In this document: one piece after another, positions 43,473 to 52,463 of the stretch | Layout: each line of letters begins with the position of its first letter | How positions within the stretch are numbered: position 1 is the first letter of the stretch | From: Pseudobacter sp. | GTDB taxonomy: Bacteria; Bacteroidota; Bacteroidia; Chitinophagales; Chitinophagaceae | Direction of reading: 5' to 3' | Length of the DNA: 64,000 bases | NCBI GenBank assembly: GCA_017849455.1 | Contig: JAFIGX010000011.1 | Span: 1-64,000 of the forward strand | Translations under genes and position numbers: made by a program | The notes under the pieces: model-generated | The model's database searches: none | Seen by the model: the letters and a program-made list of their open reading frames with translations, nothing else | What the model was told of the DNA's origin: nothing

Positions 43473-44111
43473 CTATTTGCATTGCGACAGTAGAAATTCC
43501 GCGCGTGGGCGTCCCCAGTTGGGATTCAGGCTGGAAGCGGGTTTGAAGGCTTCGAACCTTTTGATCGCTTCTTCCAGCACCGGTTTGGCCGTAGAGCATC
43601 CGCCGCCGAATTGTTCGGGTGTGTTCTTCAGGTTCTCACCCTGGATACAATAAGGGCGGGGATTGTTGGGGTCCTGGGTCTTGGCTTTCTCAAGATGATC
43701 GTTGATGGATTGGCCATAAAGTTGCCAGCGTTGCATCGGGTTCACCAGCATCCTGATCGTAGCGATCATGGATTTGACCACGGAGATCTCCGAATTATTT
43801 TTTTCCAGTGCTTCAGCCTTGCTTAGCAATTGTTCGGCCTTGTCTGCATATTGATCATTATTCGCCGCATCTTTCTTGAAAAAAGCGTAGAGGGTCCTGG
43901 AGAGTGCTGCATAATAATAAGGCAGCCATTGGGTCTTCTCTGCATCACCGATACGCTCGAAGGTAGCGGCCACCGATTGCATGTCATCGGCCGATTTGGC
44001 GGAATCGAGCAGGGTGATGACATTGGTCATGGCGCCCGTATATTTATCGCTTTGTGCGAAAGCAGTGCAGGCCGATACCAGTACGGCAAGAACGATCAGG
44101 ATCTTCTTCAT
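43473..44111 (-). CDS. Secreted TPR-like hypothetical protein
   Basis: 212 residues with a signal peptide (MKKILIVLAVLVSACTAFAQ), so periplasmic or, if the cysteine at 15 is lipidated, a lipoprotein; the lipobox VSAC is plausible. The rest is all-helical with TPR-like spacing (SADDMQSVAATFERIGDAEK, ADKAEQLLSKAEALEKNNSE, INDHLEKAKTQDPNNPRPYC) and a conserved end with two cysteines. No named family recognised. It follows the TonB-dependent receptor by 30 bases and may take the place of a SusD-like partner, which is an inference. Confidence 0.75.
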   Translation of the reverse strand: MKKILIVLAVLVSACTAFAQSDKYTGAMTNVITLLDSAKSADDMQSVAATFERIGDAEKTQWLPYYYAALSRTLYAFFKKDAANNDQYADKAEQLLSKAEALEKNNSEISVVKSMIATIRMLVNPMQRWQLYGQSINDHLEKAKTQDPNNPRPYCIQGENLKNTPEQFGGGCSTAKPVLEEAIKRFEAFKPASSLNPNWGRPRAEFLLSQCK

Positions 44112-44141
44112 GGTTGATTTTTTATTGATGAATGATATTGA

Positions 44142-46412
44142 TTACAGGTTACTGTTGATCACATCCTGTGATCTGTCGACCCCAAAGCTCAGGAAACAGC
44201 CCAGGAAGAACATTCTCCTGGCGGGTGGTATCACAGGCTCTTTGTGCAGGCCGTTCCAGGAGTAATTATAATTGAACACCTGGTCGCTTCCAAGCACATT
44301 ATTCACGCTGAAAACCCATACCACAAAGCTTTTTGTGCCCTGCTTCCCGATCTTCGGGAGGTAGTTGACGCTGAAGCTGAGACTATGATAGGCGATGGTG
44401 GTGCCCTGGTCCGCTATGTTGAATTTTCCCGCGCTATTATCATAACGGATATTGTAATAAGGTCTTCCCGAAGCAAAGGTATAGGTACCGTTGAATCCTG
44501 TTTTCCACTTGGTCACAAACTTTTTCACCACCAGGCTGGCCGTATGGTTGGCCGCAAAATTAGGTTGAATGGCATACGGGAAGTTGAGATAGTTCCTTTT
44601 GGTATCGAGATAGGAATAAGAGATCCAATAGTCGACATCCTTCAGGGTCTTCCGGTCGCGCCAGAACAATTCGATCCCTTTCGCTTCCCCATAACCGCCA
44701 TTACCTGCACTGTCGGCCAGGCTGCTGCCCTTGACGGCATAGGTCTTTACCAGCTCATTGTATTTCTTGTAATAGGCTTCTACCCGCAGGGTATAGTCCC
44801 TGCTCACGATCTGGTAGTTGGCGATATAATGGGTGGCCCTTGTATACAGGAGGTCGTTATAGGCATAGCCGCGGAGAAAGAAATCTTTTTCGGGTTTCTG
44901 GTAGAACAGGCCATAGGCCAGCGATACCTGCGATTGGCGGTCGAGTTTATATGCCAGTGATACACGGGGTGCAATATTGGCTTTCTCCAGCAGAGAGGAA
45001 TGTTCAAGGCGGGTACCCAGTTTGGCGGCAAGGTCGTTGGTAATATACACGTCTGCTTCTGCAAAGGCCGCTTTGAAATGATCGTCCTTTTGGGTAACCA
45101 GGTTCGTTACCTGCCGGCTGCTGAAATCGTTCCTGTCCCTGAAAAACATGTACTCCCCACCGAAGCGAAAAGCACTGAGCCCGCCCAGCCTGCGTTCCAG
45201 TACTGCCTTGATCTGTGCCAGGTCGCTATGGGCTTTCACATCGAAATTCTTGGTGAGATAGGGATCGTAGGAAGGGAAGCTGGGTTTGTTATCCTGGTCC
45301 TGCAATTCATTACTGATCTTGTCGATATTATTGCTGTAGGAAAGTCCCATGTACATCTTCCATTTCTTTCCCAGCTTCTCTCTCCACGACAGGTTACCGT
45401 ATACATTGAAATTGGTAAGGCTGAAAGCATCTTTCAGGTTTGCGGAATCTATATCGGGCCTGCGGAGGCCGAGGCTGTTGTAATTGAAATAACCATAGAA
45501 TTTCAGCATCCCTGTTTTGGAGGTCTTTATCCGGTAATTGAACTCCCCGTTATGGAACTCCGGGATCTTGAAATTATCGGGTCTTTGCTTTATCAGGGCA
45601 AAATACGCGGCCAGGTTGGTATAGGAATAATTCACGCCCCAACTGGAATTTTTGTCTTTCGCCAGTTGCTGGTAGCCTGCGCTCAGCACGATGGGGGAAA
45701 TACCGAGATTGGCGGAAGACTGTTCCGGCAGATCGATGGATTCCAGGATCAGTGCGGATGACAGGGCCTGTCCATACAAAGCGGAATAACCGCCTGAGCT
45801 GAACACAGTGCCTTTGAATATGAATGGGGAGAAGCGGCCACGCTGTGCAATATCCGGAACGCTGGTGAAAAAGAAATTATTGACCAGGGTGCCATCGATG
45901 AATATTTTGGTTTCCTGTGCGGTGCCGCCACGAACGAACAATCCTTCCGATTCACCGACCTGTTGTGTACCGGGCAAGGTTTTGAACGCACTGGTAATAT
46001 CTCCATTGGCGCTGGCCGTGGTCACGATATCGATCGGGCTCAGCACGGTAGTGCGTTTTGTATCACTGGCTTCAAAGGTACCGGCCGTGATCACTACGGC
46101 AGTCAGTTCGTTCGGTTCCGGCTTCAGCACCACATCGGCGGTAATGGCAGTACCGCTCAGTGTTACTTTTTGTTCCTGCGGCTTGAACCCGATGGAGGAG
46201 ATCACCAGTATTTGCTCTCCTTTTTCGGTTGTTCTGAACCGGTAGTTACCGAGTGAATCGGTGGTGGCCCCGTCGTAAGCTCCTTTGATAGCTATGCTGG
46301 CGCCGTTGATACCGCGCCCTTTGCCGTCCCGTACTTTGCCGGAGATGACGGTCTGCCCGTCTACCATGAACCACGACAAGAGTAGTATGGATATAGGTAT
46401 CAGCTTGATCAT
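44142..46412 (-). CDS. TonB-dependent outer-membrane receptor
   Basis: 756-residue outer-membrane beta-barrel receptor. After the signal peptide (ends SWFMVDGQ) comes a carboxypeptidase-regulatory-like domain (VISGKVRDGKGRGINGASIA ... LVISSIGFKP), then a plug domain (SAFKTLPGTQQVGESEGLFV) and a barrel. It lacks a SusD partner, unlike glycan-uptake systems, and is followed by a TPR-like secreted gene, a membrane protein and a wHTH regulator. The C-terminal residue is leucine, not the usual aromatic. The ligand is unknown; siderophore, vitamin or peptide are all possible. Expression is expected from the promoter/operator at 46432-46463. Confidence 0.9.
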   Translation of the reverse strand: MIKLIPISILLLSWFMVDGQTVISGKVRDGKGRGINGASIAIKGAYDGATTDSLGNYRFRTTEKGEQILVISSIGFKPQEQKVTLSGTAITADVVLKPEPNELTAVVITAGTFEASDTKRTTVLSPIDIVTTASANGDITSAFKTLPGTQQVGESEGLFVRGGTAQETKIFIDGTLVNNFFFTSVPDIAQRGRFSPFIFKGTVFSSGGYSALYGQALSSALILESIDLPEQSSANLGISPIVLSAGYQQLAKDKNSSWGVNYSYTNLAAYFALIKQRPDNFKIPEFHNGEFNYRIKTSKTGMLKFYGYFNYNSLGLRRPDIDSANLKDAFSLTNFNVYGNLSWREKLGKKWKMYMGLSYSNNIDKISNELQDQDNKPSFPSYDPYLTKNFDVKAHSDLAQIKAVLERRLGGLSAFRFGGEYMFFRDRNDFSSRQVTNLVTQKDDHFKAAFAEADVYITNDLAAKLGTRLEHSSLLEKANIAPRVSLAYKLDRQSQVSLAYGLFYQKPEKDFFLRGYAYNDLLYTRATHYIANYQIVSRDYTLRVEAYYKKYNELVKTYAVKGSSLADSAGNGGYGEAKGIELFWRDRKTLKDVDYWISYSYLDTKRNYLNFPYAIQPNFAANHTASLVVKKFVTKWKTGFNGTYTFASGRPYYNIRYDNSAGKFNIADQGTTIAYHSLSFSVNYLPKIGKQGTKSFVVWVFSVNNVLGSDQVFNYNYSWNGLHKEPVIPPARRMFFLGCFLSFGVDRSQDVINSNL

Positions 46413-46431
46413 CGTTGGTTATTTTGTTAGG

Positions 46432-46463
46432 CAAATATAAAGTAGTTTATATTATAAACTAAA
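46432..46463 (-). promoter_or_regulatory. Promoter with overlapping palindromic operator for the receptor operon
   Basis: On the minus strand TATATTTG (46439-46432) matches TAnnTTTG exactly, and TTTA lies 20 bases upstream as a -33 box. The palindrome TAGTTTATATTATAAACTA (46443-46461, nine-base arms around one base) fills the spacer and touches the -33 box, so a bound protein would block transcription. The wHTH protein at the end of the operon is the natural candidate. Confidence 0.75.
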
Positions 46464-46864
46464 ATAAATCTTTATGAACTCCTTTTTGTAACCGGATGAA
46501 GGCGGAATTTTCCCGATGAGGGCAGGTTTTTTTATTGTGTAAACCGATCACTATTTTTTTTGCGCATAAGGGTCGCTTGATCTTTGTCTAATGTATTATT
46601 AAAAACCTCATATTCATTTTACTGGAAATCCACACTGCTTGCAGAAACCAGAAATAATGTATACTCTTGTGTCAGGTCCGATATGCATGAGAAATTAGTT
46701 TTTCCTGATACCACTTACCCCAACCGTAGAAGCATTTCAAGACCCCGCTGATTTCTCATCCAATGAGACTTTCACCTAACATGAAGCCGCCAACAGGTGT
46801 GGTTGGTCAGGCATACCGTCAGGAAGCTGACAGGTAAATTCTATTCATTGAAAAACCAGATTGC
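46462..46864. other. Long non-coding gap between receptor operon and peptidase
   Basis: About 400 bases with no supported gene. GATCTTTG (46579-46586) with TTTG 16 bases earlier is a weak plus-strand promoter for the following genes. The word CTTTGTCTAAT at 46582-46592 also occurs at 40771-40781 before another T9SS gene. Nothing else is recognised. Confidence 0.4.
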
Positions 46865-46981
46865 ATGAAGCATTTGTACTTCCTATTCTCCGCATTTTAT
46901 TCCATCCTTTCCTGCCATGGCAGGCCATTGCCCACTCCATTCGGGGAGCAGTACGGCCTCCGGCATTTCCCTATGCGCTGA
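46865..46981 (+). CDS. Possible small lipoprotein ORF (38 residues)
   Basis: Reading from the ATG at 46865 gives a 38-residue peptide that begins MKHLYFLFSAFYSILSC, which looks like a lipoprotein signal with lipobox ILSC, and ends HFPMR before a TGA. It lies 72 bases before the M14 peptidase on the same strand. It is too short for composition or family arguments, so translation is uncertain; it could be chance in non-coding leader sequence. Confidence 0.3.
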   Translation: MKHLYFLFSAFYSILSCHGRPLPTPFGEQYGLRHFPMR

Positions 46982-47053
46982 TAGAAGTTACGAATGCGCC
47001 ATGCGGCAGTCAACTGCCTTTGCATGGCCCTGATATCCTAAACGAAGACCATT

Positions 47054-49741
47054 ATGAAAACCGGCAACAGTTTTCTTTTTATTGCTTTACTGTTCACTGC
47101 TGTACCCGCGCTTGCCCAGCGTAAATACAGCAGGGTACGCCTGCAGGTGCCTCCCCAGGGTTTGGCCTGGTTGCAATCGCAGGGTGTGGATTTCGATCAT
47201 GGTCAGCTCAATTCATCCGACAGCAGTTTTACCACTACGCTGAGCACCTCAGATATCATCCATCTCAAAAAAACAGGTATCCCTTTTACCATTCTCATCG
47301 AGGATGAAGCAGCACATTTTACAGCCACCAATAAAGTAACAGATTTCTATCGCTACCAGGATGCCATGATGGTCAACGGAGAAATGTATTTCGGGAACAA
47401 CTGCGGCTCTGCGATCGACAATGTGCCGGTGCCTTCGGCTTTCACGCCGGGCAGCTACGGCGGCTATTACAGTTTTGCCCAGATCCAGCAAAAGATCAAA
47501 TACCTGTACGATACCTATCCCGATCTCGTGGATACGATAGTGCTTCCCACCAGGTCTACGGAAAACCGGCCGCTGATCGTAGTGAAGATCTCCGATCATG
47601 CCCGTACCGATGAAGATGAACCGAAAGCATTGTATACGGGTCTTCACCATGCACGCGAAGGCATGAGCATGATGAACCTGTTCTTTTTCATGGAATATCT
47701 TCTCGAAAATTACAATACAGACCCCCGCATTAAAGACCTGGTGGACAGTCGTGAGCTTTTTTTCCTGCCCTGCGTGAACCCCGATGGGTACGTGTTCAAC
47801 GAAACCGATTCACCTGCAGGTGGTGGTGGCTGGCGCAAGAACAGGCGCAATAACGGCGGCTCGTATGAAAAGGGAGTAGACCTCAACCGGAATTATAATG
47901 TGAATTGGGGAGAAGGCGGCCCGAATATCAATATTTCCACTAACCCCAACAGTGATTCCTATATCGGCCCTTATGCTTTTTCGGAGCCTGAGACCCGCGC
48001 CATCAGGGCCCTGGCGCAATCCAGGCATTTTACCATCGCCATCGACCATCATTCCTACGGGAATTATTATGTTACACCTTTCGGTAAGATCGCCGACCAT
48101 ACACTTACCCCGGTCGATTCCAGTTTTTACGGTTATGCATCGGCGTTGATGGCAAAATACAATGGCTATTTTGCCGGTGATGGCATGGCTACCGTAGGTT
48201 ATTATGCAGTGGGGAATTCAAGGGATTACCACCTCATCGGCGATATCGGCATCGGCACCAAACAAAAGACCTATGGTTACACGGTGGAAATAGGGCCCGA
48301 CAGCGACGGTTTCTGGCCACCTGCCAATCATATCATTCCCATTGCAAAAGATATGTTCTTCGCCAATATGCAAATGGCTTATATGGCAGGCTCTTATTTC
48401 GAATTACAGGACCTCGATAAGATGGCCATCACCGCCAGCTCAGGCAATTTCAATTTCAGTCTTCGCCGGGTTGGATTGACCGATGCCCCGGTAACCGTTT
48501 CCCTCATCCCGCTGGAGAATATAGCCAGTGCCGGCAGTCCGGTCACCATCAACAGCATGCCCAATTATTTCGATATAGTACAGCGGAATATCGCGTATAC
48601 GCTTTCCAACACCATTGTGCATGGAAGCCGCATCCGCTTTGTGTACGAGATCAGCTCAGGCGGTATCACACTACGGGATACGATCATAAAATATTACCAT
48701 CCCATCGAGATCCTGAACGATGATATGGAAAGTACCAGCAACTGGCAGTACAATACCAATTGGGGCACTACCACGGCAGCAGCCTGGCAGGGGGTCCGCT
48801 CCCTGAGCGAATCGCCCACCGGCAATTACACCAGGAACGAACAATCATGGGCGCTCCTGAATATGCCTATCGACCTTTCCGATGCCACTGCCGCCCGCCT
48901 TTCCTTCTGGGTGAAACACAATGCAGAGAACAGCCTGGACAAATTACAGGTGCAGGTATCTGATTATGGCACTTCCAATTTTCAACCTGTTTGTGGTTCC
49001 GGTACGGTCGCTGAGCTCAAAGGCACCCTGAACCGTATGCCATCTCTTACAGGCGTAAGAAATATCTGGAAAAAAGAAACGGTCGATCTCGGCGCCTTTC
49101 TCGGCAACAACAATGTACGCCTCCGATTCTTCTTCACATCGAACAGCAGCAACCAGTTCGATGGTTTTTATATCGACAATGTGGAGATCATCAAGTCGTC
49201 CCTCATCGTATTGCCACTGCAGTTCACAGATCTTCAGGCGCACCAGGTGATGCAGGGCGTACTGGTGACCTGGCAGTATGGTATGGGCGATAATCCCGAT
49301 CATTTCGATGTACAACGCTCTGCAGACGGGGTGCATTTCAAAACGATCGGCACGGTGAAAGGCCAGCCGCCATACCAGTTCACCGACCCCACACCGGCTG
49401 CGATCAATTATTACCGGATCATGGCGGTAGACAGGCAGAACCGCCAGAACTACAGTAGAACAGTATTGGTAAAGAACATCCAGGAATATACGCTGAGTAT
49501 AACGCCCAATCCCGCCACGGACGCGGTTTACATCAATTTCAACCTGGAATCGCCAGCCGATTACCTGTTGACGGTTACGGATATGATGGGAAGGGACCAG
49601 TTGACACAGAAACTGCATCTGGGCAGCGGCGCAGGGTACAGAAGAGTGGAAGCAAGCGCATGGGCGCCGCAGGTATATTGGGTGAAACTGCTGAACCTGT
49701 CGACCGGACAGCAAACAGCACAGAAGATCATCAAAAAATGA
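47054..49741 (+). CDS. Secreted M14 zinc carboxypeptidase with T9SS sorting domain
   Basis: 895-residue exported metallopeptidase. Signal peptide up to PALAQ (about 22). Propeptide-like region, then an M14 catalytic domain: zinc ligands H199-x-x-E202 in LHHAREGM and H333 in DHHSYG, substrate-binding N278-R279 in GVDLNRNY, and catalytic E412 in YTVEIGP. All essential residues are present, so it should be active. A jelly-roll-like domain follows, then a FnIII-like module (LPLQFTDLQAHQVMQGVLV) and a type A sorting domain (ITPNPATDAVYINFNL). It probably digests proteins outside the cell. Confidence 0.92.
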   Translation: MKTGNSFLFIALLFTAVPALAQRKYSRVRLQVPPQGLAWLQSQGVDFDHGQLNSSDSSFTTTLSTSDIIHLKKTGIPFTILIEDEAAHFTATNKVTDFYRYQDAMMVNGEMYFGNNCGSAIDNVPVPSAFTPGSYGGYYSFAQIQQKIKYLYDTYPDLVDTIVLPTRSTENRPLIVVKISDHARTDEDEPKALYTGLHHAREGMSMMNLFFFMEYLLENYNTDPRIKDLVDSRELFFLPCVNPDGYVFNETDSPAGGGGWRKNRRNNGGSYEKGVDLNRNYNVNWGEGGPNINISTNPNSDSYIGPYAFSEPETRAIRALAQSRHFTIAIDHHSYGNYYVTPFGKIADHTLTPVDSSFYGYASALMAKYNGYFAGDGMATVGYYAVGNSRDYHLIGDIGIGTKQKTYGYTVEIGPDSDGFWPPANHIIPIAKDMFFANMQMAYMAGSYFELQDLDKMAITASSGNFNFSLRRVGLTDAPVTVSLIPLENIASAGSPVTINSMPNYFDIVQRNIAYTLSNTIVHGSRIRFVYEISSGGITLRDTIIKYYHPIEILNDDMESTSNWQYNTNWGTTTAAAWQGVRSLSESPTGNYTRNEQSWALLNMPIDLSDATAARLSFWVKHNAENSLDKLQVQVSDYGTSNFQPVCGSGTVAELKGTLNRMPSLTGVRNIWKKETVDLGAFLGNNNVRLRFFFTSNSSNQFDGFYIDNVEIIKSSLIVLPLQFTDLQAHQVMQGVLVTWQYGMGDNPDHFDVQRSADGVHFKTIGTVKGQPPYQFTDPTPAAINYYRIMAVDRQNRQNYSRTVLVKNIQEYTLSITPNPATDAVYINFNLESPADYLLTVTDMMGRDQLTQKLHLGSGAGYRRVEASAWAPQVYWVKLLNLSTGQQTAQKIIKK

Positions 49742-49798
49742 TAGCATCATTATAGCTTATTGTGTTTTAAGATTTGTAGTCTCTAACAAGTAAATCCA

Positions 49799-52186
49799 AT
49801 GTTTATGAAAGCGAGAAAATATGTTCTGGGAGCTTTGATGATACCGATGGCACTATTCGGTATCCGGGAAGGTCTGAATGCCCAGAGCCTTGATCTTAGC
49901 AAGTCGGTGACGAATATCACAACGGGCAGTCCTGGTACCAATGCTGCCCAGGGCCATGTGCTGGAGTATACGATCGTTGTGCGGAATATAGCTACGGTCA
50001 GTCTAACCAACGCTACCTTGTCCGACAATATTCCGGCCGGTTCTTCCTACGTTGCCGGTTCCACTACGTTGAACAGCGCGGCAGTGCCAGATATCAGCGG
50101 CACCATGCGCTATACTTCAGCCGGTTCGCTCATCAACACGCCGCTCCAGGCTGCAGGCGTGCTGGCTCCCGGCGCTACGGCCACGATCAAATTCAGGGTG
50201 AAGGTCACGGCGAACGGTGGTAATATCACCAACTTTGCCATCGTGCAGTGCAAGAATGGCTCCACGGATATTGTGCAGAGCACCAATACCGTATTCACCA
50301 ATCTCACGCCGGACGCTACCTGTTCCAGGATATTCATGTCAAACGCCAAGACCCCGGACGGCACGCCCCAAAGCTCCACTAAACGTTATTACAGGTATCT
50401 CCGAGAAATGAATACCAGCAACGGTACAGCAGGCCCTATCCTGTATGATGGTGAATTCGGGCTTTGTAAAGAGATTGTCGGCGGTGTTGTAAAACCTCTT
50501 GGAGTAGGCACTGTCATGAAATACGTTTCCGCTATTGCCTATGACAAAGATTCCAACAGGATCTATTTCGTGAACAACTATGATAATCCCCGTCAGGTAC
50601 TTTGCTATGTAGATCTCGATGAGCCTGCACCCCGCACTGCTTACCAGTTCACTGGATATCCGCTTCCGTCGCAGGCGGGCAGTGGATGGAATATCAACCG
50701 CATGGGCTATGCTTCTGACGGGTTTGGATATGCGATCACGGAGAGCGGTAGTGAGATCATCCGGTTCACCATCGCACCGGGCAACGTGCCGGTGATCACA
50801 CCGTTGGGGCCATTGATCAATGATGCCACCAATGGCAGCGACAATGATATCCTTTCTGAAGTAGGGGGTGATGTGTTTGGTGATGGCTCCGGCAACCTCT
50901 ACCTGATCGCCAACTCCAGCAAATTGTATAAGATCAATCCCAATACGCGTATCACCACTTTCCTTGGATCGGTCAATCCTTTCCCCACTGCCACGTCGAA
51001 CTCTATCGCCGTGGATGCGTCAGGTACAGTATACATCGGCGGCGGTTACCAGAACGTTTATACGGTGAACCTCACCACCATGGGCGGCACTTCCATTACG
51101 GGCGGCTCGACCACCAACGTGTATACCAGTGGAGACTATGCCAGTTGCGGTTTTCCCGTGCTCGCTCCTGCTCTTACCGCCAATAAGAGCTACAGGAATA
51201 TCAATGGCCGCCCGGTGGTGGTAGGCGGCGATACGGTGGAATATCGTATCGATGTGACCAATACAGGCAATATCAATGCGGCCGGTGTGAAATTGTTCGA
51301 TGATATCCCGTCCACTACCAATTATATACCCGGTTCTACCAAGCTGAACGGTATCCCTGTTCCTGATGTGGGCGGCGCCATGCCTTTCTCGGTATCAGGC
51401 GGCCGGTTCATCAATTCACTGGTAGAGCAGAGCGGTATCATCAAGCCGGGCGCTGCTTACAAGGCCGTGGTGACCTTCAACGTAAAGATCGCGCCACTGA
51501 GCTATGTATGTAACCAGTCGAAGATCACCCTGCTCGATGTGAATGGCAATGTGATCTTCATCAATTCCAATGACCCCACTTTGCCCGGCGGCCAGAACCC
51601 AACCTGTTTCTTCTCCGATGGTTCATTACCGATCAAAAACCTCAGCTTCAGCGGAAGCCTGCTGGGCGACAGGTCCCAGTTGAAATGGACCGTGAAGGAT
51701 GAACAGTTGGTCGATTATTATGAAGTTCAATACAGCCCGGATGGATCGAACTTTATGACGATAGGCGAAGTATACAGTAAAGGCAATACCACCGGCGCCA
51801 ATGAATATAAGTTCACCGATGCCGTGAATACGCAGTCGACCAACCGGTTCTACCGTCTGCGGATCGTAGGCACCAGGGGCGGTGATCACTCTTATTCATC
51901 GATCATCCGTTTAAGCCTGAAAAACCTGCAAACGATACGTGTGCAGCCGAACCCGTTCGACGAACAGATCACTGTGAACCTTCAGCTCCGCAATGCCGAG
52001 CAGGTGCAGATCAAGCTGGTGGACTTTTCAGGGAAAGAGATCCTGCGTAGCGATGAGCGATTGGCCAGAGGAGAGCATACGATCAATATTCCGGTAGCTG
52101 CCCGCCTCAGTCCGGGTGTGTATATCCTCGAATTGTATACCGGCTCGGACAATTCAGTGAGCAGGCATAAGCTGGTGAGGAGATAA
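49799..52186 (+). CDS. Secreted T9SS protein with two DUF11-like domains
   Basis: 795 residues. Signal peptide ends near residue 29 (FGIREGLNAQ); the start may be the ATG at 49799 or the one six bases later (MKARKYVLG). Two DUF11-type repeats, at about 30-170 (VLEYTIVVRNIATVSLTNAT) and about 460-590 (VEYRIDVTNTGNINAAGVKL), flank a beta-propeller-like domain similar to that at the start of the 1471-residue protein. A FnIII-like module and a type A sorting domain (VQPNPFDEQITVNLQL) close the chain. Likely a surface adhesin or structural protein. It follows the M14 gene by 57 bases and may be co-transcribed. Confidence 0.87.
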   Translation: MFMKARKYVLGALMIPMALFGIREGLNAQSLDLSKSVTNITTGSPGTNAAQGHVLEYTIVVRNIATVSLTNATLSDNIPAGSSYVAGSTTLNSAAVPDISGTMRYTSAGSLINTPLQAAGVLAPGATATIKFRVKVTANGGNITNFAIVQCKNGSTDIVQSTNTVFTNLTPDATCSRIFMSNAKTPDGTPQSSTKRYYRYLREMNTSNGTAGPILYDGEFGLCKEIVGGVVKPLGVGTVMKYVSAIAYDKDSNRIYFVNNYDNPRQVLCYVDLDEPAPRTAYQFTGYPLPSQAGSGWNINRMGYASDGFGYAITESGSEIIRFTIAPGNVPVITPLGPLINDATNGSDNDILSEVGGDVFGDGSGNLYLIANSSKLYKINPNTRITTFLGSVNPFPTATSNSIAVDASGTVYIGGGYQNVYTVNLTTMGGTSITGGSTTNVYTSGDYASCGFPVLAPALTANKSYRNINGRPVVVGGDTVEYRIDVTNTGNINAAGVKLFDDIPSTTNYIPGSTKLNGIPVPDVGGAMPFSVSGGRFINSLVEQSGIIKPGAAYKAVVTFNVKIAPLSYVCNQSKITLLDVNGNVIFINSNDPTLPGGQNPTCFFSDGSLPIKNLSFSGSLLGDRSQLKWTVKDEQLVDYYEVQYSPDGSNFMTIGEVYSKGNTTGANEYKFTDAVNTQSTNRFYRLRIVGTRGGDHSYSSIIRLSLKNLQTIRVQPNPFDEQITVNLQLRNAEQVQIKLVDFSGKEILRSDERLARGEHTINIPVAARLSPGVYILELYTGSDNSVSRHKLVRR

Positions 52187-52194
52187 ATCTAAAT

Positions 52195-52277
52195 GGGTTG
52201 AAAAGTTAACAAGTTGAAAAGTTGATAAGTGGTTCCCGAAGTTCAGGCATCCTTGTCAACCTTTCAACTTGTCAACC
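52195..52277. repeat. Inverted repeat after the DUF11 T9SS gene
   Basis: Left arm GGGTTGAAAAGTTAACAAGT (52195-52229) pairs imperfectly with the right arm CCTTGTCAACCTTTCAACTT (52251-52277), around a core GGTTCCCGAAGTTCAGG. It is a member of the family at 11462. Directly after it comes the first of two tandem terminators. Confidence 0.82.
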
Positions 52278-52279
52278 AA

Positions 52280-52336
52280 AAAAGAGGCCACCCCGTAGAC
52301 ACGGGGCGGCCTTTTTGTTGATCGTACCCTTTAAAT
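52280..52336. terminator. Bidirectional terminator, copy 1
   Basis: Stem GGCCACCCCGT (52286-52296) / ACGGGGCGGCC (52301-52311) with loop AGAC, T-rich on both sides. The one A-C mismatch on the plus strand becomes a G-U pair in a minus-strand transcript. The unit, with its flank GTTGATCGTACCCTTTAAA, is duplicated at 52397. Confidence 0.85.
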
Positions 52337-52396
52337 AAGGTCTTTATATCGTGATTGATAAATATCTTGTCTGAGCAGGGCCGGTCGGGATTTTTA

Positions 52397-52450
52397 AAAG
52401 AGCCACCCCGTAGACACGGGACGGCTTTTTTGTTGATCGTACCCTTTAAA
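52397..52450. terminator. Bidirectional terminator, copy 2
   Basis: Nearly the same sequence as 52280-52336, including the flank GTTGATCGTACCCTTTAAA, 117 bases further on. The stem GCCACCCCGT / ACGGGACGGC (52402-52411, 52416-52425) has two A-C mismatches as plus-strand RNA, both G-U pairs as minus-strand RNA. It is 14 bases from the stop of the convergent T9SS gene. Confidence 0.85.
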
Positions 52451-52463
52451 ACTCTTATGATAA

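Noticed and set aside
46861..47124. 87-residue frame overlapping the start of the M14 peptidase gene
   Set aside because: It runs out of frame into the signal peptide coding region of a clear gene and has unlikely composition; the separate 38-residue frame at 46865 is kept only as a weak candidate.
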